The translations under genes and the position numbers were made by a program. The notes below the pieces were generated by a model. It was given only the letters and a program-made list of their open reading frames with translations. It made no database searches and had not been told where the DNA came from. Below are positions 8,360-17,932 of a stretch of DNA of 64,000 nucleotides, piece by piece. Source of the DNA: Crateriforma sp964453205. Its GTDB lineage: Bacteria; Planctomycetota; Planctomycetia; Pirellulales; Pirellulaceae. The stretch lies in NCBI GenBank assembly GCA_964453205.1, contig CAYVRC010000006.1, positions 1 to 64,000 of the forward strand, given 5' to 3'. How positions within the stretch are numbered: position 1 is the stretch's first letter; every line of letters starts with the position of its first letter.

Positions 8360-10068
8360 AACGCTTCTCCCGTTAGTCCCGAGGGCAACTTGTATTCCGC
8401 GACGGTCCGGAAGACATCGATTTCCGTGGGCGACAACACGTCGGCCAGCACGTCGCGATCGATTTCCGCCAATCTCTGTGTCGACCGAGCGTAGTTCGCC
8501 TCGGCTTGAAATTCATCCGGCGGAAACTCGGCGTCGATCAACGTCCACAGCGTCTCGTGCTGCCGGCTGGTCAGCCCGAGACGACTCGAAAGCAGTGCCA
8601 AAAAGATTTCCATGTGCATCGTATGAATTTGCCGTTGTCGTGACTGGTCCCAATCACGCAACCGCCCGACCGTCGACTCGTCCAGGCCGCCGGTCGCTTT
8701 CTGAAGCAGTGAGCCGTCGCCGTGCAGTCCTTTTTCGAATCTCTCCCCGAACTTGCGGGCTTCCGCGAAGTGGTTCTGATACGTCGATATGGAAACATTT
8801 CCCGCCGGGTGCTCTCGTTTGAACCGATCGTAGTCGGCAAAGAAATCGTTGATGTCCAACATGCCTGCCAGCCGAAGCTTTGTGATTTCTTTCGGTTGGT
8901 CGCCGATGACGCCGCGGTAATCGTCCAGCCGAATTTCTAGCATCTGTTCGGCGAGTCGCCGGGCTTCGTTCAAATTGTTCGCGCCGCGTGTGAGGGTGTT
9001 GTCACCCATTTGGGGCGACCAAAACCGCTTGTCTTCCCGCTCCGGGGCTATCGCAAGGGCGACCACCGGTCCGTCGGGCCGGACAGCCTGGACGGCGACT
9101 CGGTCGTCGGTTTCCAGTACCTCGATCGCTTGCTCATCCGAGCCGATTTCGACGATTTCCTCTTCGGCGATCGCTGCGATTCCTTCGTCAGCGACATCGT
9201 CGGGGGCCGGGTCATCGTCGAGGTTCTTTTCCGATCGAAGTTGATTGCTGACGCGGGTCCACCGTCGCATGCAAGGTTCGATCGCCGTGAAATTTCCGTT
9301 CAGCGAGAAGCAATCCATTTCAGCGAGAAAGGCCTGCGGTTGGGACCTCCTCTGATCTCGAAAGGTGGTCGCAATGGAGACCTGAAGCTTCGTCAACTCG
9401 TCCTCGAACCATTCGATCGGCGGAATTTGATAGGGCTCGTTGACGAGGATGCTACACACCGCCGTCAACGGTTCCGCATCGTCGCTGCGCCGGATCGCCC
9501 GTTGAACGGAACGAAGCTGATCGTTGCTCAACCAAATTCGGTCCTGCAACCGCAGCACGATCAAAGCCGCATTGGCTTGCAGCCATCGCCGATGCCGCGC
9601 GTCCGTCTCCCGTCGCCATCGGGCGATCTGTTCGTCGGTCAGATGGTTCTGGACCGCGGGTTCCATCCATTGGCGGATGGTCCCGAGTCCGTTGGGCAGG
9701 TCTTCCAGACTGTCCTCGTTGCCCGCGTCCCAAGCACGTTTCGCCATTTTCGGCACCCCCAAACGCGCGTGGCGGTAAAGCCGGTCGAGTTGTTCTTCAC
9801 TCGGCTGACACACCTTTTCGATGAAGAACAGCTCGCGGATCGTCGTCGCTTCGAACAGATCGACGGCCCGGTTTTTGGCGTCAAAGTCCGCTCGGATGTC
9901 GGCCACCTTGAGCAGAGCCGCCGGCAAATCTTCCGAAGGCCGGCCGATGTTTCGGACCGCAACGCCCATCGCCCGAAAAACTTCCGTGAACGGATCGTCG
10001 GCCGCGGAGAATCCGGCGATGCTTAGCAAAGTCGCCGCGATGACGAGGCCACGAACCGACACGATCAC
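8356..10068 (-). CDS. Secreted protein of unknown function in the MoxR/BatA-type cluster
   Basis: The start is taken as the GTG at 10068, which overlaps the upstream stop as GTGA. The longer reading frame upstream is arginine-rich and antisense-like, so I excluded it. From this start (570 residues) a signal peptide is seen at once (VRGLVIAATLLSIAGFSAADD). The rest is mainly helical and charged, with many Gln/Arg/Glu residues and an acidic stretch (DDDPAPDDVADEG) near the middle. No recognised domain, metal motif or catalytic signature was found. It lies between a DUF4175-like membrane protein and the cyclase-repeat protein. It is probably an envelope component of the same assembly, which is an inference from linkage only. 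Confidence 0.75.
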   Translation of the reverse strand: MIVSVRGLVIAATLLSIAGFSAADDPFTEVFRAMGVAVRNIGRPSEDLPAALLKVADIRADFDAKNRAVDLFEATTIRELFFIEKVCQPSEEQLDRLYRHARLGVPKMAKRAWDAGNEDSLEDLPNGLGTIRQWMEPAVQNHLTDEQIARWRRETDARHRRWLQANAALIVLRLQDRIWLSNDQLRSVQRAIRRSDDAEPLTAVCSILVNEPYQIPPIEWFEDELTKLQVSIATTFRDQRRSQPQAFLAEMDCFSLNGNFTAIEPCMRRWTRVSNQLRSEKNLDDDPAPDDVADEGIAAIAEEEIVEIGSDEQAIEVLETDDRVAVQAVRPDGPVVALAIAPEREDKRFWSPQMGDNTLTRGANNLNEARRLAEQMLEIRLDDYRGVIGDQPKEITKLRLAGMLDINDFFADYDRFKREHPAGNVSISTYQNHFAEARKFGERFEKGLHGDGSLLQKATGGLDESTVGRLRDWDQSRQRQIHTMHMEIFLALLSSRLGLTSRQHETLWTLIDAEFPPDEFQAEANYARSTQRLAEIDRDVLADVLSPTEIDVFRTVAEYKLPSGLTGEAF

Positions 10069-13000
10069 TGCTCGTCCTGCCACTGTTGGATCTGGTGAAA
10101 GTAGCGATCCAATCCGGCGCGAAACTCCTCGGGCAGGGACACGCCGGCTTTGCCACTGGTCGTTTCGGCCCGCATGTCTTCGCGGATTTCTTGCGCGTTG
10201 ATGCCTTGGCCGACCAAGGCCAGTGCGGGGGCTTCGGTATCGCCGCCGCCGCCGCCGCCGGGGTTGGCCCCGCCGCCGCCACCGCCGCCCTGACACATCC
10301 GTTTGGTCTCCAGCAACAATTCGATCGCTTCGGTCTCCGCGCCGATCGCCGGGGTCCCGGTTTCCGGACGTGCCAAAATCTCGACCGCTTCGACCATGAC
10401 GGCGGACACGGCGGCCAGTTTCTTCATCTCTTTGGCGAAATGCTGTTCCGCTTCGGGGAGTTCGCTGATGCGAAGGTTGACCGCGTCGATTCGATCACGC
10501 AGCACGTTTTGATCCGACGACAGTTTGCCGGCGATCTCGTTGAACCGGAGTTCTTCCAGGCCCGGTCGAGCCTGCTGGGTTTCGCGAGTCGTTTCGCGAA
10601 GCTTGATTTCGGCCTCCAAGACTTGCAGAACTTCCAGCACGACCGAGGGCGGCAGGCTGCGGTTGTTCGCGCCGCCGGGGCAGGATCCGGACATGCTGGG
10701 TTCGACCAAGTCCTCTGCCCAACGGTCCATCGTTTCACACCAGTATTCGGCCATCGCCATCGACAAACCCGTCTCCTCGGGGATGTCGGTCGACAAGTTT
10801 GCCAACGCCGTGGTGACGTCTTCGTTTCGCATGTCGTCCAAGACGAGTTTGAATTGTGCGAATCGGCTGCGTTCGAAGTACGCGTCCATGTCGTCCATGA
10901 TGTAGGAGACCTCCGTTTCGTAGGTCTTGACCTTATCCGAAAGTCCGGTCAGCACGCCGGTCGCCTGTTCGTCGATTCCGCCCGGCAGGCCGAAGGTCGA
11001 CGTCGTGACCGATGCCAACGTGGTGGCGACTTGTTCTTGTTTGCGTGACGCCGCTTTGAGTCGTTTGACCAGCGTGCTGCCTTCCATGTTGGCGAGCAGT
11101 TCGTTCAGTTTCCCGGCGACTTTTTCGAATTCATCCAACAGATCTTCCTGTTCGATGACCGCTTCATCGACTTCGTTCTCCTTGGGTTCCGCCGGTTCTT
11201 CCTCGGCCTTGCCGTTGCCGGCCAGGCGTGTCGTGGGGATCGTCAACTTGGCCTGCGAAGGTTTTTTCTTTGACGGCGGGCCTTCTTTCTGTTCGCTCAT
11301 GTCGTGCTGGGACGATTCGATGTCGGTCAACGTGGGCGCCGGCGGTTTGGGGTCGCCTTCGGTCTCCGTGTTGGATTCGCCTTGTCGTTTCAAACGGTTT
11401 TGACCGGCGCTGAGTTGTTCGGTCGCATCTTTGGACCGGGCCAACGATTCCGATTGCGAAGCTTCTTTCAAAAGGTCCGCGACGCTGGGCATGCGGTTGC
11501 CGGAGATGTCTTGGAGCGTTTGCATCATCTCGGCCCACTCCTCCAAGTGTCCGACGCCGATTTCGGGGTTCCGCATCGCTTCGGTCAGCAGGCTCTCGCC
11601 GGAATCGACCAACCCTGTCAAGCGGCGACCGTTGGCCTGTTCGCCGCGTGCCTGAGCTTTCAGACGATCACGGGTTTCGGGCGTGTTGAGTTCCCGGGCC
11701 GACATTTGGCGGAGCTCTTTGTTGTTCTCGAACAGCTTCAGCTCGCGATCTCGGACGTCCAGGGCTTGGCGGTGCCAGCGGGCCAGTTGGTTGGCGATCC
11801 AGATCGCATGTTCGTCGGCGGTCAACACGTCGAACACGCTGATCGGACCGTAGACGCGTTCGCGGTCGGGGAGGAAATCCTCGACGAACAAACGCACCGC
11901 CAAGGTGGGCGATTGTCGATCCAGATCCTTGGCCGAAAACGTTCCGGCAAGCTCCAACATGTCGGCATCGGGACGCCCCACGGCGATCAGCTTTTCGCCG
12001 CCCGGGACCAAATTGCCTCCGTCGTCGACTTGCTCCCAGACCAGCCCGACCCGTTTGATGCCGTAATCGTCGCGGGCAAAAGCTCGGAATGACAAGACCT
12101 CCGTTTCCAACAAGACTTTGCGTTTGGGCAAGCCGTCGGCGGCGATCGTCGGCGCCGCATCGTTGATGTCGACCAAGGCGAGTTCGAACGGTCGTCCGGG
12201 CGCGAGCTTCAGCACGTCTTGCCAAGTCATGGTCAAACGATGCGGCCCGTCGACCAAATGGGACGGGGGTGAAAAGTGGTCCCCGTCGACCTCCGCCGGT
12301 CGGCCGTCGACGGTCGCGGAGTTCAAGTCACGCGACACGGTGACATCCAACTCGACACGGCTGCCGCGGACGACCGACAGCGATCCGCTGCGGACGTTGC
12401 GCAGCAACGGTTCGGGGCGTTGCAAGTAATCCGGCAAGTGGATCGTCGCTTCGATGTCCGACAGTTCCGGCCGCGTCGTGGGGATCAGCTTTGTCGAACC
12501 GTGATAGTCGCCTGCCGAGAATTCCAGGTCATCTCGGCGATACTGGCCGGGCAAGTTGAACCGATATCCGTCGGCTTCCCGCGCGGCGTTCGTTCGGACA
12601 CCGCCGAAGTTCGCCGACGCGACGCTCGGTTGGCTTTCGGTCGCCTCGGCCAGCTTGACTTCGAAGTCGAACGGTTCGCCGTGCGCGACGATCATCTCCG
12701 CCGGCAACGGATCGACCTGCGTGAACGTGTAACGCGGCACGTCGCCCAGGGGACGGAGGAACCGTCCCCAGGCGTTCGACGTCGCGGCGGCGGAGATGCC
12801 GAACAGACTTCCCACGCCGGCGATCAACGCGGCCGCGACGATCGAACGGCGGACGTGTCGCGGGCGGGGGATCGCGTGACGCAGGTCACGAGCGACGATA
12901 TCTTGGGCGACTTGATCGATCGCGGCTTGGACCAACACCGGGGATCGTGATTGCTCGGACGTGCTGCCGGAAAGTTCGACGACGCCCAGCAGGCGGTCGC

Positions 13001-13355
13001 CCACGGCCGGCTCGGTCTTGGCCAACAATTCGGCGACTTGATGCAGGTGGCGACGTCGGATCACCCAGCGTTCGATCGCGTAGGGGATCACCGCCACGAA
13101 CACGGCGGCCACGGCCAAAGTGATCGCGCGGATCCAAACCGGCGTGTCGCCGAAACGGTCCAGGACGAACACGGCAAAGAAACCGACCAAGACGCCGATC
13201 ACGGCCAACGCCGCGGCTTCCCAGATTTTCAGCGTCCACAAACGCCGTCGGTACGACGAAACTTTGCGAAGCAACGATTCGGGAAGTCGGATATCAGGTG
13301 CCCCGGGGGCGTCGGGTGTGCCGGAAGCTGGCGGATCGGTGGTACCGTGACGCAT
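10065..13355 (-). CDS. Large DUF4175-like membrane and coiled-coil protein
   Basis: The 1096-residue protein has two transmembrane helices near residues 44-66 and 73-95, and a third near 167-190. This resembles the N-terminus of DUF4175 proteins found in MoxR/BatA gene neighbourhoods. A beta-rich extracytoplasmic part follows (about 200-500), then a long charged helical region rich in Glu, Lys and Gln that could form coiled coils. Near the C-terminus are two glycine runs separated by ANP (encoded at 10241-10290). The ATG is at 13355. The stop overlaps the next gene's GTG by 4 nt. A 156-nt gap separates it from the upstream block. Known DUF4175 proteins are uncharacterised envelope proteins, so the role here is unknown. 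Confidence 0.82.
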   Translation of the reverse strand: MRHGTTDPPASGTPDAPGAPDIRLPESLLRKVSSYRRRLWTLKIWEAAALAVIGVLVGFFAVFVLDRFGDTPVWIRAITLAVAAVFVAVIPYAIERWVIRRRHLHQVAELLAKTEPAVGDRLLGVVELSGSTSEQSRSPVLVQAAIDQVAQDIVARDLRHAIPRPRHVRRSIVAAALIAGVGSLFGISAAATSNAWGRFLRPLGDVPRYTFTQVDPLPAEMIVAHGEPFDFEVKLAEATESQPSVASANFGGVRTNAAREADGYRFNLPGQYRRDDLEFSAGDYHGSTKLIPTTRPELSDIEATIHLPDYLQRPEPLLRNVRSGSLSVVRGSRVELDVTVSRDLNSATVDGRPAEVDGDHFSPPSHLVDGPHRLTMTWQDVLKLAPGRPFELALVDINDAAPTIAADGLPKRKVLLETEVLSFRAFARDDYGIKRVGLVWEQVDDGGNLVPGGEKLIAVGRPDADMLELAGTFSAKDLDRQSPTLAVRLFVEDFLPDRERVYGPISVFDVLTADEHAIWIANQLARWHRQALDVRDRELKLFENNKELRQMSARELNTPETRDRLKAQARGEQANGRRLTGLVDSGESLLTEAMRNPEIGVGHLEEWAEMMQTLQDISGNRMPSVADLLKEASQSESLARSKDATEQLSAGQNRLKRQGESNTETEGDPKPPAPTLTDIESSQHDMSEQKEGPPSKKKPSQAKLTIPTTRLAGNGKAEEEPAEPKENEVDEAVIEQEDLLDEFEKVAGKLNELLANMEGSTLVKRLKAASRKQEQVATTLASVTTSTFGLPGGIDEQATGVLTGLSDKVKTYETEVSYIMDDMDAYFERSRFAQFKLVLDDMRNEDVTTALANLSTDIPEETGLSMAMAEYWCETMDRWAEDLVEPSMSGSCPGGANNRSLPPSVVLEVLQVLEAEIKLRETTRETQQARPGLEELRFNEIAGKLSSDQNVLRDRIDAVNLRISELPEAEQHFAKEMKKLAAVSAVMVEAVEILARPETGTPAIGAETEAIELLLETKRMCQGGGGGGGANPGGGGGGDTEAPALALVGQGINAQEIREDMRAETTSGKAGVSLPEEFRAGLDRYFHQIQQWQDEQ

Positions 13356-13511
13356 CGCAGCGTGGCTCCATGAAGGATGGCGGTGGGTTCGCGTCGAAAA
13401 CCGTTCGACGGACCGACACCCATTCTATGCGAACGCGGGGGGCATCGCGGATGCCGAATCATTCAAAACTTGCGGCAATTTCGCCCGAAGCACCGAAACG
13501 CCGCGTCGCCG
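13356..13511 (-). promoter_or_regulatory. Intergenic gap inside the eight-gene run, possible internal promoter
   Basis: This is the only gap of any size in the cluster. On the minus strand a TAGAAT box (13427-13422) resembles a -10 element and lies about 67 nt before the DUF4175-like ATG. No convincing -35 box is visible at the expected spacing, and no hairpin with a T-run is seen that would end the upstream block. Read-through from the first four genes is therefore likely, with an optional internal start. Confidence 0.25.
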
Positions 13512-15797
13512 TCAGACCAACCCCTTGGTTTTTCGGCCGACCCAAAACAGGCCCAGCATCGTGATCAAGGCCAGGGCCGCCAGCGGATGGCACCACAACT
13601 GGACCCGCTTGACCGCCGGCGGCGGCAGGGGCAGTGACGCCAGTCGGTCGACGATTTGATCGATCTGGTCCGGTCGCACCGACAGTCCGCCGGTCACGAC
13701 GGCCAATTCTTGCAGGACTTCCGGACGCGCAGGCTTGCCGATCTGTTCGGCCAGTTGACCCTGCACGAAAAAGTTGGTTCGCAGGTCCGCCGACGCTTGC
13801 GGTGACGTCACCAAGACCTCGTGACGGCCCGGTTCCTGGGGCGTGAATCGCCCCCGGAACACGCCCCACGATTCGCCTTCGGCCAACAATCTCGCCGTCG
13901 ATGTCCGTCCGCTCGGCGCGGTGATCCGCGCGACCACGTTGCCCTTTTGAAGCGGTTCGCCGTTTTTCGAAACCACGTGTGCGGTCAACGACATGGTTTG
14001 GCGACGTCCCGGCTGGTCGGGCGTGTAATAGAACCGCATGGATTCCCCGCGTGCCATGTTGCGTTGGTAAGCCATCCAACGCACGACTTGACCCCAGAAC
14101 CGATAGTGATATTTGTCCTCGACACCCTTTCGCCAACGCCACGCGCCATCGGTTCCCATGAACAACACCTTGCCGGCACCGAACGTGCGGGTGACCAGCA
14201 AGGGCAAACGTCCGTAGCGATTGGTGACTTCGCCGTGAACGGCCAAGGTCTCCGTGCCCGGTCGCGAACGCAGCACCGGCGCGTACCACTGGAATCCCGG
14301 CAAGTCTTCCCATACCTGCACGTTTTCTTCGGTCGTATCGGCCAGCTTGGTCAGCAAACTGGTGCGGCCGATCTCGGATAGCTGAAAATGACCCGCTTGA
14401 ACCGCGCCCCAGCCGTCCGGCTGCAGCGGATCCAAGTCGACCGGATAAAGCTGGTCGAGTTCAGTATTCAGAAGCCCGAATTGACGTCCCTGCAAGCCCG
14501 GCATGAACACCAAGCCGCTGGCTTGGAATTGCACCAAGCCTTTCAACAGGTTCGCTTGCTCGGCTGTCAACTGGCCGTCGTCGATTCCCACGTCGCCCAG
14601 GAACACGACGTCGTAGGACGACAATTCCTCGATCGTTTCGGGAAAGGATTTGATGTAGTCGGTCGAACCGCCGCCGACGGCTTCCAAGCGAGGATGAAAC
14701 AGCAAGCACGAAACGTCGACGCCGGGATCACGCGACAACGCGTTTCGCAAGTAACGGTATTCCCAACGCGGCAAGGATTCGACGACCAAGACGTTGAGTC
14801 GTTCTTCGCGAATCGCGATCGGCGCGGATCGTTCGTTGTTGCTCGGGATGACGTCGTCGGGATGCAAGCTGACTTTGACGTCGACGTCGTAATCGCCTTT
14901 CGTGTCGGGTTTCCAAATGAAGGCGTCGGAGGTTTTCCCCATCGCCGCGACTTCGACCTGTTTGTCGATCGTCTCGCCGTCGGATGTGGTCAGCGAAACG
15001 GTCGCCGACGTGACGCGGGGCAACGAACTTTGCAAAGTGAACGGCACCCGCACGGGTTTTCCCAGGGTCGCGAACGTCGGCAAGTCGACCGTCAACAGTT
15101 CGACGTCGGGCAGCTTGCGGGAACTGCCCACGGGAACCGTGAACACCGGCACGCCCTTCATCCGTAATCGCGTCGCGGCGTCGACCGGCGGCGGACCTTC
15201 GTTCCAGTCGCCGTCGGAAATCACGATCACGCCGAGCAAGTCCGTGACCTCCTCGGCGATCCGGCTGAGCGGGGCGTTCAGGTTCGTCGCTTGATCGTTC
15301 GCCCCGTTCGATTCCGTCGCCGCCGGACGGATCACCTCGTTGATCGGCTGAACGAGAACGCGTAAATCATCGCCCAAGCCTTTCCAGGCGTCGGGCTTGG
15401 TCAACGGCGCGGTCACCTGATCACGCCGAATCAGACGGTCCGTGTTGCCGTCGACATTCGCGTCGCGGTCGCCCGCCGGGGTGTCCCGGTCCGGTGTCAC
15501 GTCGCGGGTCGCCATGCTGGGCGAGTTGTCCCAGATCACAGCGACGGTCGGCTTGGTGTCGGGGCGATACTCGGTTTGCCATTCCGGCTGGTTCAGGAGG
15601 ACGGCGATGAAGGCGACGATCACGAATCGAAGAGCCTCGAGCATTCCCACGCCGGCCGCGTACCCGCTGCGACGCCAAGCGACCGAGCAGACGATCGCCG
15701 TGACCAGGACCAACAACGCCGACAGTAAAATCGACCAACCGGTCGGCAGGAATGTCAACTCGGATCGCGTATCGGCAATGAAACAGAAGCTTGTCAT
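13512..15797 (-). CDS. VWA / glutamine-amidotransferase-like membrane protein
   Basis: The ATG at 15797 was chosen because it overlaps the upstream stop as ATGA and gives a 761-residue protein. Two transmembrane helices lie near residues 20-40 and 52-70. A VWA-like domain follows, beginning VAVIWDNSPSMATRD (DxSxS metal-site motif), with VIVISDGDWNEG further on. A second region (LVVESLPRWEYRYLRNALSRD, then LVFMPGLQGRQFG) resembles the class I glutamine-amidotransferase-like domain of large VWA membrane proteins; no catalytic triad could be assigned. A last transmembrane helix (about 738-755) precedes a short basic tail. It likely works with the BatA-like protein encoded just upstream. Confidence 0.82.
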   Translation of the reverse strand: MTSFCFIADTRSELTFLPTGWSILLSALLVLVTAIVCSVAWRRSGYAAGVGMLEALRFVIVAFIAVLLNQPEWQTEYRPDTKPTVAVIWDNSPSMATRDVTPDRDTPAGDRDANVDGNTDRLIRRDQVTAPLTKPDAWKGLGDDLRVLVQPINEVIRPAATESNGANDQATNLNAPLSRIAEEVTDLLGVIVISDGDWNEGPPPVDAATRLRMKGVPVFTVPVGSSRKLPDVELLTVDLPTFATLGKPVRVPFTLQSSLPRVTSATVSLTTSDGETIDKQVEVAAMGKTSDAFIWKPDTKGDYDVDVKVSLHPDDVIPSNNERSAPIAIREERLNVLVVESLPRWEYRYLRNALSRDPGVDVSCLLFHPRLEAVGGGSTDYIKSFPETIEELSSYDVVFLGDVGIDDGQLTAEQANLLKGLVQFQASGLVFMPGLQGRQFGLLNTELDQLYPVDLDPLQPDGWGAVQAGHFQLSEIGRTSLLTKLADTTEENVQVWEDLPGFQWYAPVLRSRPGTETLAVHGEVTNRYGRLPLLVTRTFGAGKVLFMGTDGAWRWRKGVEDKYHYRFWGQVVRWMAYQRNMARGESMRFYYTPDQPGRRQTMSLTAHVVSKNGEPLQKGNVVARITAPSGRTSTARLLAEGESWGVFRGRFTPQEPGRHEVLVTSPQASADLRTNFFVQGQLAEQIGKPARPEVLQELAVVTGGLSVRPDQIDQIVDRLASLPLPPPAVKRVQLWCHPLAALALITMLGLFWVGRKTKGLV

Positions 15798-17932
15798 GCG
15801 TCCGCCACGCCTCCGCCGGATCGTGCCGGAAACGGTGAATTCGACGCGTCGACCGGGGCCCGTTTTCGCGGCAGACACAACAGAGCTTCGGCGACCAAGG
15901 CGATCATCATCAGCCCCAAGAAGAGACGCCAGATTTCCTGGACCAGTGAAGCGGACGATCCGGCTTGTTGCTGCACGCGATCAAAATTCAAGCCGGCAAA
16001 GATGCCTTCGAGTTGATCGCCGGTCGCCGTTTCGATGGTGTCTTCCGCGTCGCCACGGTTGACCGCGATCAGGCGTTCGCCTTCGCCATAAACGCCGGAG
16101 TATCGCGCGAAATGCGTCGACGTGCCCTCGTCGGGGCCGGCTTTGCGAACCCAATCGTCGCTGAGAACGGATGTCTCGCCGGCGGTCAATTGTCGTGTCG
16201 ACCCGAGCGTGCCCACGCCGTCGGCGAGAGCCCGTTGGATCAACGCGTACAGCACGATCCCGCTGCGCGCCAGCGACGACGCGTCGGCGTCGACACCGGT
16301 GGCCAGGAAGTACACGCTGCGTCCGCCCTGGATCGAGCGGGCCAGCAGCGGCGATTCGTCGGGCAGCGTCGCCAACGACAATTTCGATCCCTCCAAACGT
16401 CGATAACGGCTGACCTTCAAATCACCGACCGGCAAGGCCGCGCCGCTGCGGACGCCGGACAGCAAGTCGTGGTCGCCGATCCAAGTGCTGACGCCGACCG
16501 GCTGGTCCGCGATGACTTCGTCGCCCCACGTCAGGCCGGCGAAACTGCGCGACGAAGTTTCCTCCGGTGCAAAGAACAGTAACCGCCCACCGCGTTCCAA
16601 GAACGGCTGCAGGGCCGCCGTTTCGGTTTCGTCCGGCAGCCTTTCGGTCCACAGGACCATCGCCACGTCATTCAGTTCGGTGCTGACGAATTCCTCCGCC
16701 GTCACCGCCGTTGCCAGGCAAACGGTTTCCGCGTCGGGCGGGATGCCGGCGGCCAGCATCAACGGCCTCGCTTCGTCGGTCCGTCCGTCGACCGCATCGC
16801 CGCAAACGACCACCGTTTTTCGCACCGTCGGCGCGCCGTAGGCGAAATAAAACTCGTTGTCTTGCAAGTTCGCGTCGGCGGGCAACGAGACTCGTCCCCA
16901 ACCGGACTGGCTGCCGCCGTCGAGCGGGATGACCAGGTTCGCGATCTCGGTCACGTCACCGGTCAGCTTCACATCGAACTTGCTGCGGGCACCGTCCAGG
17001 TCCAACTCGATCGGAATCTCGCCGTCGGGGTCGGCCGTCTCGTCGATTTCGCCGATTTGGCGAACCACCAGGGAGACCAATAAGCGGGTGCCGCCGGCCG
17101 GCGGGTCGGACGGCTGCAAGTCTTCGGCGGTGACTTCTTCGCTGGACGCGAACACCGGCTCGGCAGCCCGCGCCGCCTCGGCGGCCGTCTGCCCGTCGAC
17201 CCGTTTGGCCTGCGTCACACGAATCGAACGATTCAGATTCGATGTTTCGGCGGGCGTCACCAAGTGCAACCGGACGGATTGCGGCAACCGGCGGATCGAT
17301 TGGTTGATCGCGGACCATCGTCCGCTGGCGACGTTCCAATCCCCGCGTTGCAGGTCCGAGACGATCCAGCACTCGACGCTGCTGGGTTGGTTGTCGCGGA
17401 TGTAGCCCACCGCGGTTTCGACCATCGACGCGATGTCGGCGGTGGCCGCGGAAGGCTGAGCGACCGAAAGGGCGGCCAACTGATCGACCGATTCGAGCAG
17501 GACGGGCCGGTTCGCGTCGTCGTCGATCCACACGTAGCGGTTCGACTCGACGACTCGCAACGATTCCATCAACTGACGCGTCAGCGATGCCAAGTTCGTC
17601 TGCCCGTCCGACGCGGCGGCGGCCATGCTGGGCGAACGGTCGACGATGATGATCGTGGTGTCGACACGGCTGCCCACGGCCAAGCCCAGCCAGCCGCTGC
17701 TCAGCGGTCGCGCCACGGCAAACACCAAACCGGCGACGGCCAAAGTCCTGGCCGCCAAAATCAGGTACCGACGAATCTTGGCGTAACCGCTGGACATCTT
17801 GTTGGCCGTCAACAGGAACGCCATCGCCGCCCAAGGCACGGTTTGATAACGACGTTGGTTGATCAAGTGGATGATGACGGGCAAGGCGATCAACGGCAGG
17901 CCCCACAGCATCCAAGGCTGCAAAAAACTCAT
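15794..17932 (-). CDS. BatA-like (aerotolerance regulator N-terminal) VWA membrane protein
   Basis: Of 712 residues, the first 60 or so match the BatA N-terminal domain: MSFLQPWMLWGLPLIALPVIIHLIN, then a basic loop and a second helix. A VWA domain follows with VDRSPSM (DxSxS motif) after TTIIIV. A long extracytoplasmic region comes next, and a C-terminal transmembrane helix lies near residues 670-692 (LGLMMIALVAEALLCL). BatA-type proteins act with MoxR ATPases and DUF58 proteins in envelope stress or assembly roles that are poorly defined. The ATG overlaps the DUF58 stop as ATGA, and the stop overlaps the next start, so the gene is translationally coupled at both ends. Confidence 0.88.
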   Translation of the reverse strand: MSFLQPWMLWGLPLIALPVIIHLINQRRYQTVPWAAMAFLLTANKMSSGYAKIRRYLILAARTLAVAGLVFAVARPLSSGWLGLAVGSRVDTTIIIVDRSPSMAAAASDGQTNLASLTRQLMESLRVVESNRYVWIDDDANRPVLLESVDQLAALSVAQPSAATADIASMVETAVGYIRDNQPSSVECWIVSDLQRGDWNVASGRWSAINQSIRRLPQSVRLHLVTPAETSNLNRSIRVTQAKRVDGQTAAEAARAAEPVFASSEEVTAEDLQPSDPPAGGTRLLVSLVVRQIGEIDETADPDGEIPIELDLDGARSKFDVKLTGDVTEIANLVIPLDGGSQSGWGRVSLPADANLQDNEFYFAYGAPTVRKTVVVCGDAVDGRTDEARPLMLAAGIPPDAETVCLATAVTAEEFVSTELNDVAMVLWTERLPDETETAALQPFLERGGRLLFFAPEETSSRSFAGLTWGDEVIADQPVGVSTWIGDHDLLSGVRSGAALPVGDLKVSRYRRLEGSKLSLATLPDESPLLARSIQGGRSVYFLATGVDADASSLARSGIVLYALIQRALADGVGTLGSTRQLTAGETSVLSDDWVRKAGPDEGTSTHFARYSGVYGEGERLIAVNRGDAEDTIETATGDQLEGIFAGLNFDRVQQQAGSSASLVQEIWRLFLGLMMIALVAEALLCLPRKRAPVDASNSPFPARSGGGVADA

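Noticed and set aside
10069..10296. Upstream extension of the unknown secreted protein (76 Arg-rich residues)
   Set aside because: It overlaps the DUF4175-like gene and is antisense-like in composition. The GTG with a 4-nt overlap and immediate signal peptide is a far better start.
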